Source: Vibrio fluminensis
GTDB lineage: Bacteria; Pseudomonadota; Gammaproteobacteria; Enterobacterales; Vibrionaceae
NCBI RefSeq assembly: GCF_015278125.1
Contig: NZ_JADILO010000010.1
Location: 52,549 to 116,548 of the forward strand
Reading direction: 5' to 3'
DNA length: 64,000 nt
The translations under genes and the position numbers were made by a program. Below the pieces are notes generated by a model. It worked only from the letters and a program-made list of their open reading frames with translations, was not told the origin of the DNA and searched no databases. Shown here piece after piece: positions 25,670-36,018 of this stretch (position 1 is the stretch's first letter; each line of letters begins with the position of its first letter).

Positions 25670-26054
25670 TGAAGATTCTGCCGAGCAGGCAAATGTGGAT
25701 ATGACGCCATTGATTGATGTGGTGTTTATCTTACTGATTTTCTTTATCTTATCTGCCTCATTTCAGCAGCAGAATCAAATTCGAGTCGAGCGCCCCAATA
25801 GCCAAGTCACCGATTCTATCTCCAGTGTGTCGCTAACTGTCGCTGTCGACGAACAAGGACAAGTTTGGCTTGATAATCAAGCGGTGGAAGTGGCAATGCT
25901 CACCAGCCGAGTGCAGCAGAAAGCCGCCCAAGCGAACAATGTCTCGGTTGTGATTGACGTTGATAAATCGGTCGATAGTGGGCGCTTAATTCAAGTGATT
26001 GATAAGGTACGTATTGCTGGGGTGAATAATGTCGCTGTTGCTACAGAGTCCTAG
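25653..26054 (+). CDS. exbD: ExbD2-type proton channel subunit
   Basis: A 133-residue protein with a short cytoplasmic N-terminus, one membrane helix (about 20-40) and a periplasmic domain. The channel Asp lies in VDMTPLIDVVFILLIFFIL (DMTPLIDVVF, Asp near residue 23). The periplasmic part ends VIDKVRIAGVNNVAVAT, typical of ExbD/TolR. It overlaps exbB by 17 bp and tonB by 26 bp. Confidence 0.93.
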   Translation: MRFRHSEDSAEQANVDMTPLIDVVFILLIFFILSASFQQQNQIRVERPNSQVTDSISSVSLTVAVDEQGQVWLDNQAVEVAMLTSRVQQKAAQANNVSVVIDVDKSVDSGRLIQVIDKVRIAGVNNVAVATES

Positions 26055-26697
26055 TCTAAAGCGCTGTTGGTACCATCAACCACTGCTATTTGCACTATTG
26101 ATTAATCTCGCGCTGGTCGGGTTGATGTATTGGCTGACGATGGGGAATCAAAACATGGGTCGCACTAAGTCGGTGAGTTTGTCTACCGTGTTTCAAGCGC
26201 GTCAGACCGAGAGCGTTGAGCCGGAGATGGAACCGTTATTTGAGGTTAGCCAAGCCCCACAAAGCGCTTCGATGCCACCGCCACCAATGGCATTGAATGT
26301 CACCAGTTTGGAGTTTGATTCATCGGTGACGATTCCCAACATTAAGGTGCCACTTGAAACCAGTAAACCCAATTTACAAATGGTGAGCTTGACGTTTAGT
26401 CCGCAAGGCAATGGGCTCGGTAGCGTGATGACGAGTGCGATGGCGCATGCAAAACCAGTCTTTCAAATTCCACCACAGTATCCGGCGAAAGCGAAACAAA
26501 ATGGCATTGAAGGGCATGTCACCCTCGACTTACTGATTGATGCGAGTGGTCGAGCACAAGACATTAAAGTGGTTGAAGAAACTCCAGCAGGCGTGTTTGC
26601 CCGCTCGGCGAAACGTGCGGTCATTCGTTGGCGTTTTGCCGCTCCCGAAGAAAGCCAATGGCAAAGGATCACTATTCGTTATGAATTGGAAAAATAG
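26029..26697 (+). CDS. tonB: TonB2-type energy transducer
   Basis: A 222-residue TonB: N-terminal membrane anchor (about 17-37), a short linker with SMPPPPMAL but no long Pro-Glu/Pro-Lys repeats, and a C-terminal domain with PPQYPAKAKQNGIEGHVTLDLLID and AVIRWRFAAPEE. The short spacer is typical of TonB2-class proteins. It carries proton-motive energy from ExbBD to outer-membrane receptors. The neighbouring receptor at 20378-22852 is an obvious client. It overlaps both exbD and the TPR gene. Confidence 0.92.
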   Translation: MSLLLQSPSLKRCWYHQPLLFALLINLALVGLMYWLTMGNQNMGRTKSVSLSTVFQARQTESVEPEMEPLFEVSQAPQSASMPPPPMALNVTSLEFDSSVTIPNIKVPLETSKPNLQMVSLTFSPQGNGLGSVMTSAMAHAKPVFQIPPQYPAKAKQNGIEGHVTLDLLIDASGRAQDIKVVEETPAGVFARSAKRAVIRWRFAAPEESQWQRITIRYELEK

Positions 26698-27847
26698 TTT
26701 CATCCTATTGTGTCTGTTCTCGTCTCTTTCATGGGCAAGTGGCGAGACAAGGCACTATCAAACCTATCAACGTTTACAGATGCAGCTACAAAAAGATCCG
26801 GTTGCAACCCTTGCGGCGATTGAGTTGTTTACTAGGCAAGTTGCCTCAGCAGACGATCAGTCGAAGCAGATGGCAGCCTATTTGCAGTTGCAAGCGTGTA
26901 TTGCGCTTAATCGTTATAGTTGCGCGGCAAACGCAGTAGAGATTTTGCTGGCGTTAAATCAAGATGAAACGCGTAAACCTGAGTTACTCAAGTTATCTGC
27001 CCAGCTGCATTATCAAACTCAGAGTTACAACACGGTAATCAACCATGTGCAACAGTGGTTGAACCTAAGTCAGTCGCAGCAAGTCTCGCCATCGGCAAAA
27101 GATTGGGCGGAGATGTACTCTTTGCAGGCTTATGGGCAGTTTTATTTGCAAGCTTATCAATCTGCTATTGTTGCGATTGAGCGTGCGATTAAGCATCAAA
27201 AAACAGAACAAAGAGAGCTGTTCGCTTTAGGGTTATATCAGCAGCAGAAAGATTGGCGCAATGTTAATCGCGTATTGAAGTCCCTAGTTTCTGCACATGC
27301 CCATAAACCAGAATACTGGGAAAAATACGCTTACTCATTTCTTAAGCTTGATCAGCAAAAGCAAGCGCTGCACGCATTAGGCAGTGCTTACAAAGCGGGT
27401 AACTTACCGCAGCGTAGCATTGTTTTATATGCACAAATGTTGTTGCGTTTTAATGCTCCTGATCGAGCGGCAAATGTGTTGGAAGCACATCCTAATCTAG
27501 CTAGCCATGCTATCTATAACTCGTTGCTGACGCAAAGCTATCTACTAGCGCGGGATAAAGAAAATGCGGCGAAATGGTTGGCGAAATCGACACAGAAAGA
27601 TGCCAACATTACCCGAGGTTTACTCGCCTACCAACAGGGGCAGTGGCAGCAGGTTGTGACGTTATTCTCTTCGCTTGATGTGGCTAAAAAGCGTAATCAC
27701 TATTGGCTATTGTTAGCGGCGATTAGTGAGTTTGAATTGCAACGCTGGCAACAAGCCCGAGTCGCGTTTGAACGCTTGGCAGGTACGCATTATGCTGAGC
27801 TGGCGACTCAGTGGTTGAGTCAGATTGATTATCTAACCAGTGAATAA
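26681..27847 (+). CDS. TPR-repeat periplasmic protein of the TonB2-type cluster
   Basis: A 388-residue protein with a signal peptide (FILLCLFSSLSWASG) and helical tetratricopeptide-like repeats over most of its length (for example AEMYSLQAYGQFYLQAYQSAI and YWEKYAYSFLKLDQQKQALHALG). The start at 26681 overlaps tonB by 17 bp and yields a clean signal peptide; earlier in-frame starts would lie deep inside tonB. A TPR gene closes TonB2 clusters in Vibrio. It is probably a periplasmic scaffold; its function is not established. Confidence 0.82.
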   Translation: MNWKNSFILLCLFSSLSWASGETRHYQTYQRLQMQLQKDPVATLAAIELFTRQVASADDQSKQMAAYLQLQACIALNRYSCAANAVEILLALNQDETRKPELLKLSAQLHYQTQSYNTVINHVQQWLNLSQSQQVSPSAKDWAEMYSLQAYGQFYLQAYQSAIVAIERAIKHQKTEQRELFALGLYQQQKDWRNVNRVLKSLVSAHAHKPEYWEKYAYSFLKLDQQKQALHALGSAYKAGNLPQRSIVLYAQMLLRFNAPDRAANVLEAHPNLASHAIYNSLLTQSYLLARDKENAAKWLAKSTQKDANITRGLLAYQQGQWQQVVTLFSSLDVAKKRNHYWLLLAAISEFELQRWQQARVAFERLAGTHYAELATQWLSQIDYLTSE

Positions 27848-27876
27848 GTTCCTAGCAAGCGTGGAATGAGATAGAA

Positions 27877-27898
27877 AAGGGTTAGCCGCAGCTAACCC
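27877..27898. terminator. Bidirectional terminator
   Basis: GGGTTAGC / GCTAACCC arms with a 4-nt loop. On the minus strand the hairpin is followed by TTTTCTAT, which suits the 6-phospho-beta-glucosidase gene; on the plus strand it ends the TonB cluster with a weak T-run. Confidence 0.7.
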
Positions 27899-27925
27899 TA
27901 TTTGAAGACCTTATCGAAGCGTGGA

Positions 27926-29664
<1,739 letters not shown>

Positions 29665-29986
29665 TATCTATACAGCTGAAAGTTGATTATGCGGATTCTC
29701 TAGATTAGAGGTAGAGGGAATGTGTCAGAAAGTGAACTAGGATGAGAATTTCGCGACTGGTTGGTTAACTTATCAGCATCGTCTGAGCTCAGTAAAGACG
29801 AGGCTCGACGACGGAATATGCAACTGAGAATGGATTGGCTCGGTTAATGATGTCGATAAAATGTTTGAGTCGAAGTCGGCAGTTTGCAACTAACTATCTG
29901 TAATACAATGACGATATCGTTTGCTTGAAACATCTCAAGATAACTTGAGCATGACTAAGTGGCACTAAGCCGTAATAAGGATAGAT
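29665..29986. other. Intergenic region upstream of EIIB and cpdP
   Basis: A 322-bp gap holding the promoters of the divergent EIIB and cpdP genes. A short plus-strand frame from 29742, ending with a TAA near 29848, reads like a protein tail (DWLVNLSASSELSKDEARRR, then NMQLRMDWLG) but has no start or upstream continuation; it could be a gene remnant. No clear operator was seen. Confidence 0.35.
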
Positions 29987-30970
29987 ATGTTAAAAACGAA
30001 ACTAGCGCTATTGATTGGTTGTTTGTCTTTTGGCGTTAATGCCGCCAGTTTTGAAGCGGTGACTTTAGGTAGTAAAGGTGGCATTCAAGACGGCAACTTG
30101 ACCGCATTTATGCTCAAAAGTGAGCAAGATGACAACTATGTACTGCTTGATGCCGGTTCAGTGGTTAACGGTTTGATTGTTTCTGAGCAAAAAGGCGCGT
30201 TTGATGATGTGAAAGTGCCGCAAGAGTCTAACTTAACCAAAGTTGGCTACCTGTTAAAAGAGAAGGTGAAAGGCTACTTGATCAGCCACGCTCACCTTGA
30301 CCACGTCGCGGGTATGATTATCAGTTCTCCAGATGACAGCAATAAACCAATCTATGGTTTGTCTGCCACCAATGAAGCGTTGATGAATAACTATTTTAAC
30401 TGGTCAGCATGGCCAAACTTCGGTAACGAAGGTAATGGTTTCAAGCTAAGTAAATACACCTACACAGATTTGCCACAATACCAATGGCAACCAGTAAAAG
30501 GCACCAGCATGCAAGTGATGGCGATGCCATTAGCGCACTCTGGTGGTCAATCTACGGCATTTGCACTGAAAGATAGTGACGGCGACCTATTTGTTTACTT
30601 TGGTGATACGGGACCTGACGCGGTCGAGAAAAGCGATGCGTTGAGCAAAGTGTGGCAAACGCTAGCGCCGTTTGTGAAAGAGGGGCAGCTAAAAGGTATT
30701 GTGATTGAAGTCTCCTTTACCAATAAAACGCCAGATAAAATGCTGTTTGGTCATCTAACACCAAATTGGTTGTTAAAAGAGCTGACTGCACTTGAGACAC
30801 TTGCAGGCAAAGGTAGCCTAGAAGATCTAGATGTGGTGATTAGCCATATCAAATACAGCTTGAAGAAAGGCGAGGACCCACAAGTGGTCATTCAACGTGA
30901 ATTGGAACAGGGCAATGAGCTTGGTGTGAACTTCCACTTCCCAGCCCAAGGTGATGCGTTAAGTTTTTAA
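29987..30970 (+). CDS. cpdP: Periplasmic class II 3',5'-cyclic-nucleotide phosphodiesterase
   Basis: A 327-residue metallo-beta-lactamase-fold enzyme with a signal peptide (MLKTKLALLIGCLSFGVNA). The zinc motif is LISHAHLDHVAGM (about 98-110); further ligands are in LAHSGG, YFGDTGPD and VISHIKYS. The layout matches the class II cyclic-nucleotide phosphodiesterase family, including periplasmic CpdP of Vibrio fischeri, which lets the cell use external cAMP. AAGGA stands 6 bp before the ATG. A terminator follows and then another exported phosphodiester-related gene. Confidence 0.9.
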   Translation: MLKTKLALLIGCLSFGVNAASFEAVTLGSKGGIQDGNLTAFMLKSEQDDNYVLLDAGSVVNGLIVSEQKGAFDDVKVPQESNLTKVGYLLKEKVKGYLISHAHLDHVAGMIISSPDDSNKPIYGLSATNEALMNNYFNWSAWPNFGNEGNGFKLSKYTYTDLPQYQWQPVKGTSMQVMAMPLAHSGGQSTAFALKDSDGDLFVYFGDTGPDAVEKSDALSKVWQTLAPFVKEGQLKGIVIEVSFTNKTPDKMLFGHLTPNWLLKELTALETLAGKGSLEDLDVVISHIKYSLKKGEDPQVVIQRELEQGNELGVNFHFPAQGDALSF

Positions 30971-30997
30971 CCTCATCGACTTCGTTTGATCTTCATT

Positions 30998-31025
30998 AGC
31001 CTCGTGATTTTACGGGGCTTTTTAT
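30998..31025 (+). terminator. Rho-independent terminator of cpdP
   Basis: AGCCTCGT / ACGGGGCT arms (one G-T pair) with a 6-nt loop, followed by TTTTTATT. Confidence 0.7.
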
Positions 31026-31141
31026 TGTGTTAACTCACAGTTTCAGAATGATATGCTAATAGCATGTGAGTTCTCTCGCAGACAGAATCATTATTTCGCT
31101 TATAAACTTATTTTTACCCGTGAAATAAAAGTGATCAAATA

Positions 31142-32719
31142 ATGAAAAAAACCTTACTTGCAGTTTTAGTCTCTAGTATTGCATTTGGCTCTTATGCTGC
31201 GCAGTGGAACGTACCAGATTTAGCCATTGGCGGCGCTGAATTACCTCAATCAGTTGAGCATAAACCTTTAGTCGATGGTGTCGATTATTATCAGATTCAA
31301 AGAGGTTCATCTCAAGGGGAGGAGTACTTGTTATCGAGTGGTATTGTCAATGACGCTACCATCAAGGACTACTCCGCAAAACTTAATGAACTCCAAGTGG
31401 AGTATCATATTGAATCTGCGCCAGAAACCGCCCCAAACGGCGAAAAAATGGATAAAATTATTCGTCTGCGAGGCTTTGAATCTGCTGAGCAAGCAGCAGA
31501 GCAGGCGAAAGTGCTTAAACAACATGGTCTCAACTTTTCTCCGAGATTTTCTGCACAAGACGGTTATAAAACCCATGGGCCTTTTGAGATTAGCTTGCTA
31601 CGGGTTGATCTAAACCAATATCAAGGCAAAGTTTCGAGCATACTGGCTAACGATAAGGTCACGACTGCTGAGACCGTTTCAAGTATGGCAAAGCGAAATG
31701 AAGCACTTGCAGCCATCAACGGTGGCTTTTTTGCCTTTAACGATCAAGTGGGTGACTTAGGCGCTCCGGCAGGTTTGTATGTCAAAAATGGTCAGCTATT
31801 GCGAGAAGCAGCAAATCAGCGTCCGGTGTTGATTATTGATAACTCCGGCAAACACTCAAAAGTATCGATTGGTAATTCAGTGACAACGGAAGTGTTGCTT
31901 GATATCAACGGTAAGGCGGTGCGTATTGATGGTATTAACCGAAAACCAGGCGTTATTCTTAACTGTGGTGGCTACGACGATACGCCATCTACCGAAGCGA
32001 TCCATGACTTTGTTTGTACCGATGCAAGTGAGGTAATTGTTTACAACGCTGCTTATGATAATCAAACCCCGCAAGGCGCAGGTCAAGAGATCGTGATTGA
32101 TCCAAATGGTAAGGTCACAGAGATCTTAACCCAGCGTGGTCGTGTGATTGAGCCTAACTATAGTTATGTGCAGTTAACCGGTGACGCCAAACTTAATGTC
32201 AACGTTGGCGATAGCATTAACTTAAACAGTAAAGTTGTGGTTGATGGCCAAGAATATGAACTGCGTGAAGGCGTTTCAATGTTAAATGCCGGCCCGAGTC
32301 TTGTCACCAATTCAGCGATTGATATTACCTCGCGTAATACGCAAGGTTTCAATCCTTATCCTTCCACTGGCGATCACGCTGGCTCTCAAGATGATGATGG
32401 TTTGGGTGTTAGTGGTGCGATGGAAAACCGAGAAGGCTTTTACAATGGGTGGGTATTGCGTCGTCATCCTCGTACAGCGCTAGGTATTACAGATAACAAT
32501 GTGTTGTATGCAGCGGTTGTTTATGGGCGCGCACCAACTGTAACCGAGGGAGCCAGCATTACTGATATGGCCGCATTGATGGAAGCATTGGATACGGAAA
32601 GAGCGATTAACCTTGATGGTGGCGGTTCTTCAATGATGGTGCTTGAAGGTAAGCGCACAGGTTCTTCTTCTGACGCAAGTGAAAGGGAAGTCTCAGACGC
32701 GATTATCTTTACTCGTTAA
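31142..32719 (+). CDS. Exported phosphodiester glycosidase family protein (NAGPA/DUF2233 domain)
   Basis: A 525-residue protein with a signal peptide ending SIAFGSYAA. Residues about 40-145 form an N-terminal region containing a stretch like a SPOR-type repeat (RGFESAEQAAEQAKVLKQHG). The rest is a NAGPA-type domain with ALAAINGGFFAFN, GAPAGLYVKNGQLL, RHPRTALGI and the glycine-rich INLDGGGSSMMVLEG. Members remove phosphodiester-linked GlcNAc or act on exopolysaccharide. The substrate here is unknown. The gene lies behind cpdP with its own terminator; a link in scavenging phosphodiesters is only inferred. Confidence 0.82.
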   Translation: MKKTLLAVLVSSIAFGSYAAQWNVPDLAIGGAELPQSVEHKPLVDGVDYYQIQRGSSQGEEYLLSSGIVNDATIKDYSAKLNELQVEYHIESAPETAPNGEKMDKIIRLRGFESAEQAAEQAKVLKQHGLNFSPRFSAQDGYKTHGPFEISLLRVDLNQYQGKVSSILANDKVTTAETVSSMAKRNEALAAINGGFFAFNDQVGDLGAPAGLYVKNGQLLREAANQRPVLIIDNSGKHSKVSIGNSVTTEVLLDINGKAVRIDGINRKPGVILNCGGYDDTPSTEAIHDFVCTDASEVIVYNAAYDNQTPQGAGQEIVIDPNGKVTEILTQRGRVIEPNYSYVQLTGDAKLNVNVGDSINLNSKVVVDGQEYELREGVSMLNAGPSLVTNSAIDITSRNTQGFNPYPSTGDHAGSQDDDGLGVSGAMENREGFYNGWVLRRHPRTALGITDNNVLYAAVVYGRAPTVTEGASITDMAALMEALDTERAINLDGGGSSMMVLEGKRTGSSSDASEREVSDAIIFTR

Positions 32720-32761
32720 GAGTTTTAATCCGTTCCTGCTAGGTGCGTAGGTAGAGAATAA

Positions 32762-32784
32762 AAAAGCTCCTTCGGGAGCTTTTT
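32762..32784. terminator. UUCG-loop bidirectional terminator
   Basis: AAAAGCTCC-TTCG-GGAGCTTTT is a perfect hairpin with flanking A and T runs. It lies between convergent genes and serves both. Confidence 0.88.
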
Positions 32785-34321
32785 ACTTAAGCCCTAATCT
32801 TTTCGCTAAACGATGCAAATTGCCATTATCGATCTCTAATTGCCGTGCGGTGGCAGCCCAGTTACCTTGATTTTGTTCTAGCACTTGTACAATCATGGTT
32901 TTCTGAAAGGTATCTGTCGCTTGTTTCAATCCTTTTTCAGCTAGGATAGGTAATGCTTGTCCTTTATCAGTGGTAGTTTGTGTCTCCACTAAGCCTTGAT
33001 TCGGCATTTTGATATCAAAATCCTGTTCGACTAATTCAATATCTAAACTGTGAGAGCGTGCTTTAGCCAGTACACCCGCGCGCTTAATTACATGCTCTAA
33101 CTCACGCACGTTTCCGGGCCATGCGTATTCTTTGAGAGCCAGCACGAGAGTCGGTGCAAGGCGGATACTGTTGAGCCCTAACTTATTTCGTAGTTGCTCG
33201 GCAAAGAAGCCAGCGAGCAGCACGACATCGTTTTCTCGCTCACGCAGTGGCGGCACATGCAGAGGAAATACACTCAAACGATGGTATAAGTCAGCGCGGA
33301 AACGGCCAGCCGTCACTTCTTCATGTAGCACTCGATTCGTGGCAGCAACAATCCGAGTATTGACTCGGATATGACGATCATCACCAACACGTTGAATGTC
33401 GCCATATTGTAAAGCTCGCAGCAATTTTGCTTGTAACTCTAAAGAGAGTTCCCCCACTTCATCTAAGAATAGAGTGCCGCCATCGGCTTGCTCAAACTTG
33501 CCTTTACGATTGCTGATTGCGCCAGTAAACGCCCCTTTGATATGACCAAATAGCTCACTTTCTGCGACAGACTCGGGTAACGCGGCACAGTTGAGATAGA
33601 CCAAGGTGTGATTGGCTCGGCTCGAGCGATGATGGAGCGCATTGGCAACCAACTCTTTACCAACGCCGGTTTCTCCCATCACCAATACGGACAGTTCAGT
33701 ATCTGCTACCGCATCGATTTGTTGTTGTAGTGCGAGCATTCCACTGGAGTGACCAATGATCTCATTACTTAATGTTCGCTTTTCCGCATAAGAATTGCGT
33801 GGCAGGCTGGTTTGAGTTTCCAACTGTTCGAGCAATAGCGCGGTATGTAACCCGCCCGCTGCTAACGCGCTAATAAAGCGCAACTCTTGGTTTAATAGAC
33901 CATCAAACTGGTTGGGGTCAAAGGCATCGATGGTAATTGCCCCAATTAATTGATCATCAATCAATAGCGGTAAACCAATACAAGAATGCACATGGAGTTT
34001 ATCGTCATGGTTGGGAATCAATCCATCATACGGGTCGGGTAAATCACTATCCGATGGAAAACGGACGATATCGCCTGCACGAGCGATGGCTTCTAGACGA
34101 GGGTGCTGCTCTATAGAGAAGCGTCTGCCTAGAACCTCGCTTGCCAACCCGTTAATTGCTAGTGGTTTAAAGTGCTGATCTTCAAAAAGAAGTAGAGCCG
34201 AAGAGTCACATTGAAGTACCTCACGAATGGTGGTGAGTAGAGTGTCAAAGCGCGCCTGTCGAGTCAGTGCCGAGTTGAGATCTTGTGTAATGTGAAGCCA
34301 CTGAGCAATTAATGAAGTCAT
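32783..34321 (-). CDS. norR: Nitric oxide-sensing sigma-54 activator NorR
   Basis: A 512-residue enhancer-binding protein. The N-terminal GAF domain (about 20-165) holds the NO-sensing iron in known NorR proteins. The AAA+ domain has Walker A GETGVGKE (about 216-223), the sigma-54 contact loop GAFTGA and Walker [14 protein letters not shown] Fis-type HTH ends the protein ([25 protein letters not shown]). It is divergent from norV across a region with three GT-N7-AC sites and a -24/-12 promoter, so NO should switch on norVW through it. Confidence 0.94.
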   Translation of the reverse strand: MTSLIAQWLHITQDLNSALTRQARFDTLLTTIREVLQCDSSALLLFEDQHFKPLAINGLASEVLGRRFSIEQHPRLEAIARAGDIVRFPSDSDLPDPYDGLIPNHDDKLHVHSCIGLPLLIDDQLIGAITIDAFDPNQFDGLLNQELRFISALAAGGLHTALLLEQLETQTSLPRNSYAEKRTLSNEIIGHSSGMLALQQQIDAVADTELSVLVMGETGVGKELVANALHHRSSRANHTLVYLNCAALPESVAESELFGHIKGAFTGAISNRKGKFEQADGGTLFLDEVGELSLELQAKLLRALQYGDIQRVGDDRHIRVNTRIVAATNRVLHEEVTAGRFRADLYHRLSVFPLHVPPLRERENDVVLLAGFFAEQLRNKLGLNSIRLAPTLVLALKEYAWPGNVRELEHVIKRAGVLAKARSHSLDIELVEQDFDIKMPNQGLVETQTTTDKGQALPILAEKGLKQATDTFQKTMIVQVLEQNQGNWAATARQLEIDNGNLHRLAKRLGLK

Positions 34322-34337
34322 AATGAATACCGTCTGT

Positions 34338-34392
34338 GTCTATATGACAATTGTAGTGTCTTAATAACAAAATTCAACTGTGTCAAAAGGAC
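34338..34392 (+). promoter_or_regulatory. Three NorR enhancer sites
   Basis: GT-N7-AC elements occur at 34338-34348, 34358-34368 and 34382-34392. All three have the longer form GTGTC-N5-RACA when the two preceding bases are counted. E. coli norVW also uses three NorR sites, all needed for activation. They lie 56-110 bp upstream of the -24 element. Confidence 0.82.
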
Positions 34393-34445
34393 ATTTTTGG
34401 TGATTTGTTTTTGGTTAAGTGTATGAATTTGTTAGGTATAAAAAC

Positions 34446-34463
34446 TTGGCATACACGATGCAA
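34446..34463 (+). promoter_or_regulatory. Sigma-54 promoter of norVW
   Basis: TTGGCATACACGATGCAA has GG (34448-34449) and GC (34460-34461) separated by exactly 10 bp, the -24/-12 pattern. It is 46 bp upstream of the norV start codon. Confidence 0.88.
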
Positions 34464-34509
34464 TAACTAAGAAAATATTTTTGATTATTTGTTATCTGAG
34501 GCTGTAATT

Positions 34510-36009
34510 ATGACAATTCACGTAAAAAACAACGTTCATTGGGTTGGTCAACGCGACTGGGAAGTTCAAGAGTTCCACGGAACCGAATATAGAATGACCA
34601 AAGGCACGAGTTACAATAGTTACCTAATCCGTGAAGAAAAAACAGTCCTGATTGATACGGTTGACCATCGATTTAGCCAGCAGTTTATTCAAAATTTAGC
34701 GATGGAAGTCGATTTGAATACCATTGACTTTATTGTAATCAACCATGCTGAAGAAGACCATTCAGGTGCGTTATCTGCCTTGATGGAAAGAATCCCTAAT
34801 ACGCCGATTTACTGCACTGAAGCGGCGATTGACTCGATTGTTGGTCATCATCATCACCCGGAATGGAATTTCAAAACCGTCAAAACAGGTGACAGCATTG
34901 ATATTGGTAACGGTAAGCAATTGATCTTTGTTGAAGCGCCAATGCTGCATTGGCCAGACAGTATGATGACCTACCTAACAGGCGACGCTGTGCTGTTCAG
35001 TAATGATGCATTTGGTCAGCATTACTGCGATGAGCGGTTGTTTAATGACGAAGTGGATCAAAATGAGTTAATGGAACAGTGTTTACGCTATTACTCAAAT
35101 ATTTTGACGCCATTTAGCAGTTTAGTGACCGCTAAGATTAAAGAGGTACTCAGTTTCAATTTGCCTGTCGACATGATTGCCACGTCACATGGTATTGTTT
35201 GGCGCGAGAACCCAGCCCAAATAATCGAACAGTACTTAGAGTGGGCAGACAACTATCAAGAAGACCGCATTACCATTTTCTATGACTCGATGTCTAATAA
35301 TACTCGCATGATGGCAGATGCTATCGCTCAGGGGATCCACGATGTTGATCCTGGTGTTGCGGTTAAAGTCTTCAACGTTTCGAAGCAGGATAAAAATGAA
35401 ATTCTGGCGAATGTATTTCGCTCGAAAGGCATCTTGGTTGGCTCATCAACCATGAACAATGTGATGATGCCTAAGATCGCCGGCATGTTAGAGGAGATTA
35501 CAGGACTTCGCTTTAAAGCAAAGAAAGCCGCAGCGTTTGGTAGCTACGGTTGGAATGGTGGGGCGGTAGACCGTATTCATGCGCGTTTAACTGATGCTGG
35601 TTTTGAAACCGCGTTAAGCCTTAAAACGAAATGGCGACCTGATGGTAAAGCGATGCGTGAATGTCGCGAACACGGTCAGAACATAGCTAAGCTATGGGCA
35701 AAAAAAGAGCTAACTTATTCAGTGGTTAATCCCTCTTCGTTCACTCGCCAAATCAATGCAGAGCAACCCGTCGCCCAAGAGACTACGCAATCTGTTGTTG
35801 GAGTTGAATCAGATAAAGCGAATGTTCAAGCGCATCCAGATAACTGCCAATGTATGGTATGTACGGTATGTAATTGGGTATATGACCCTGCGCAAGGAGA
35901 GCCGAATCAAGGCATTGAGCCCGGAACAGTTTGGTCTGATGTACCGGATTACTTCCTATGTCCAGAGTGTCATTTGGGTAAAGATGTGTTTGTTGAGTAC
36001 CAAGGTTAA
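34510..36009 (+). CDS. norV: Anaerobic nitric oxide reductase flavorubredoxin
   Basis: A 499-residue three-domain protein that reduces NO to N2O in the cytoplasm. The N-terminal metallo-beta-lactamase-like domain has the di-iron motif [10 protein letters not shown] (about 79-88) and further ligands ([25 protein letters not shown]). The flavodoxin domain begins [20 protein letters not shown] (about 255). A C-terminal rubredoxin domain supplies iron ligands in [10 protein letters not shown] and [12 protein letters not shown] 34510 is preferred over 34489, with GAGG 8 bp upstream. norW follows 9 bp later and supplies electrons. Confidence 0.96.
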   Translation: MTIHVKNNVHWVGQRDWEVQEFHGTEYRMTKGTSYNSYLIREEKTVLIDTVDHRFSQQFIQNLAMEVDLNTIDFIVINHAEEDHSGALSALMERIPNTPIYCTEAAIDSIVGHHHHPEWNFKTVKTGDSIDIGNGKQLIFVEAPMLHWPDSMMTYLTGDAVLFSNDAFGQHYCDERLFNDEVDQNELMEQCLRYYSNILTPFSSLVTAKIKEVLSFNLPVDMIATSHGIVWRENPAQIIEQYLEWADNYQEDRITIFYDSMSNNTRMMADAIAQGIHDVDPGVAVKVFNVSKQDKNEILANVFRSKGILVGSSTMNNVMMPKIAGMLEEITGLRFKAKKAAAFGSYGWNGGAVDRIHARLTDAGFETALSLKTKWRPDGKAMRECREHGQNIAKLWAKKELTYSVVNPSSFTRQINAEQPVAQETTQSVVGVESDKANVQAHPDNCQCMVCTVCNWVYDPAQGEPNQGIEPGTVWSDVPDYFLCPECHLGKDVFVEYQG

Positions 36010-36018
36010 GGGGGCGAA

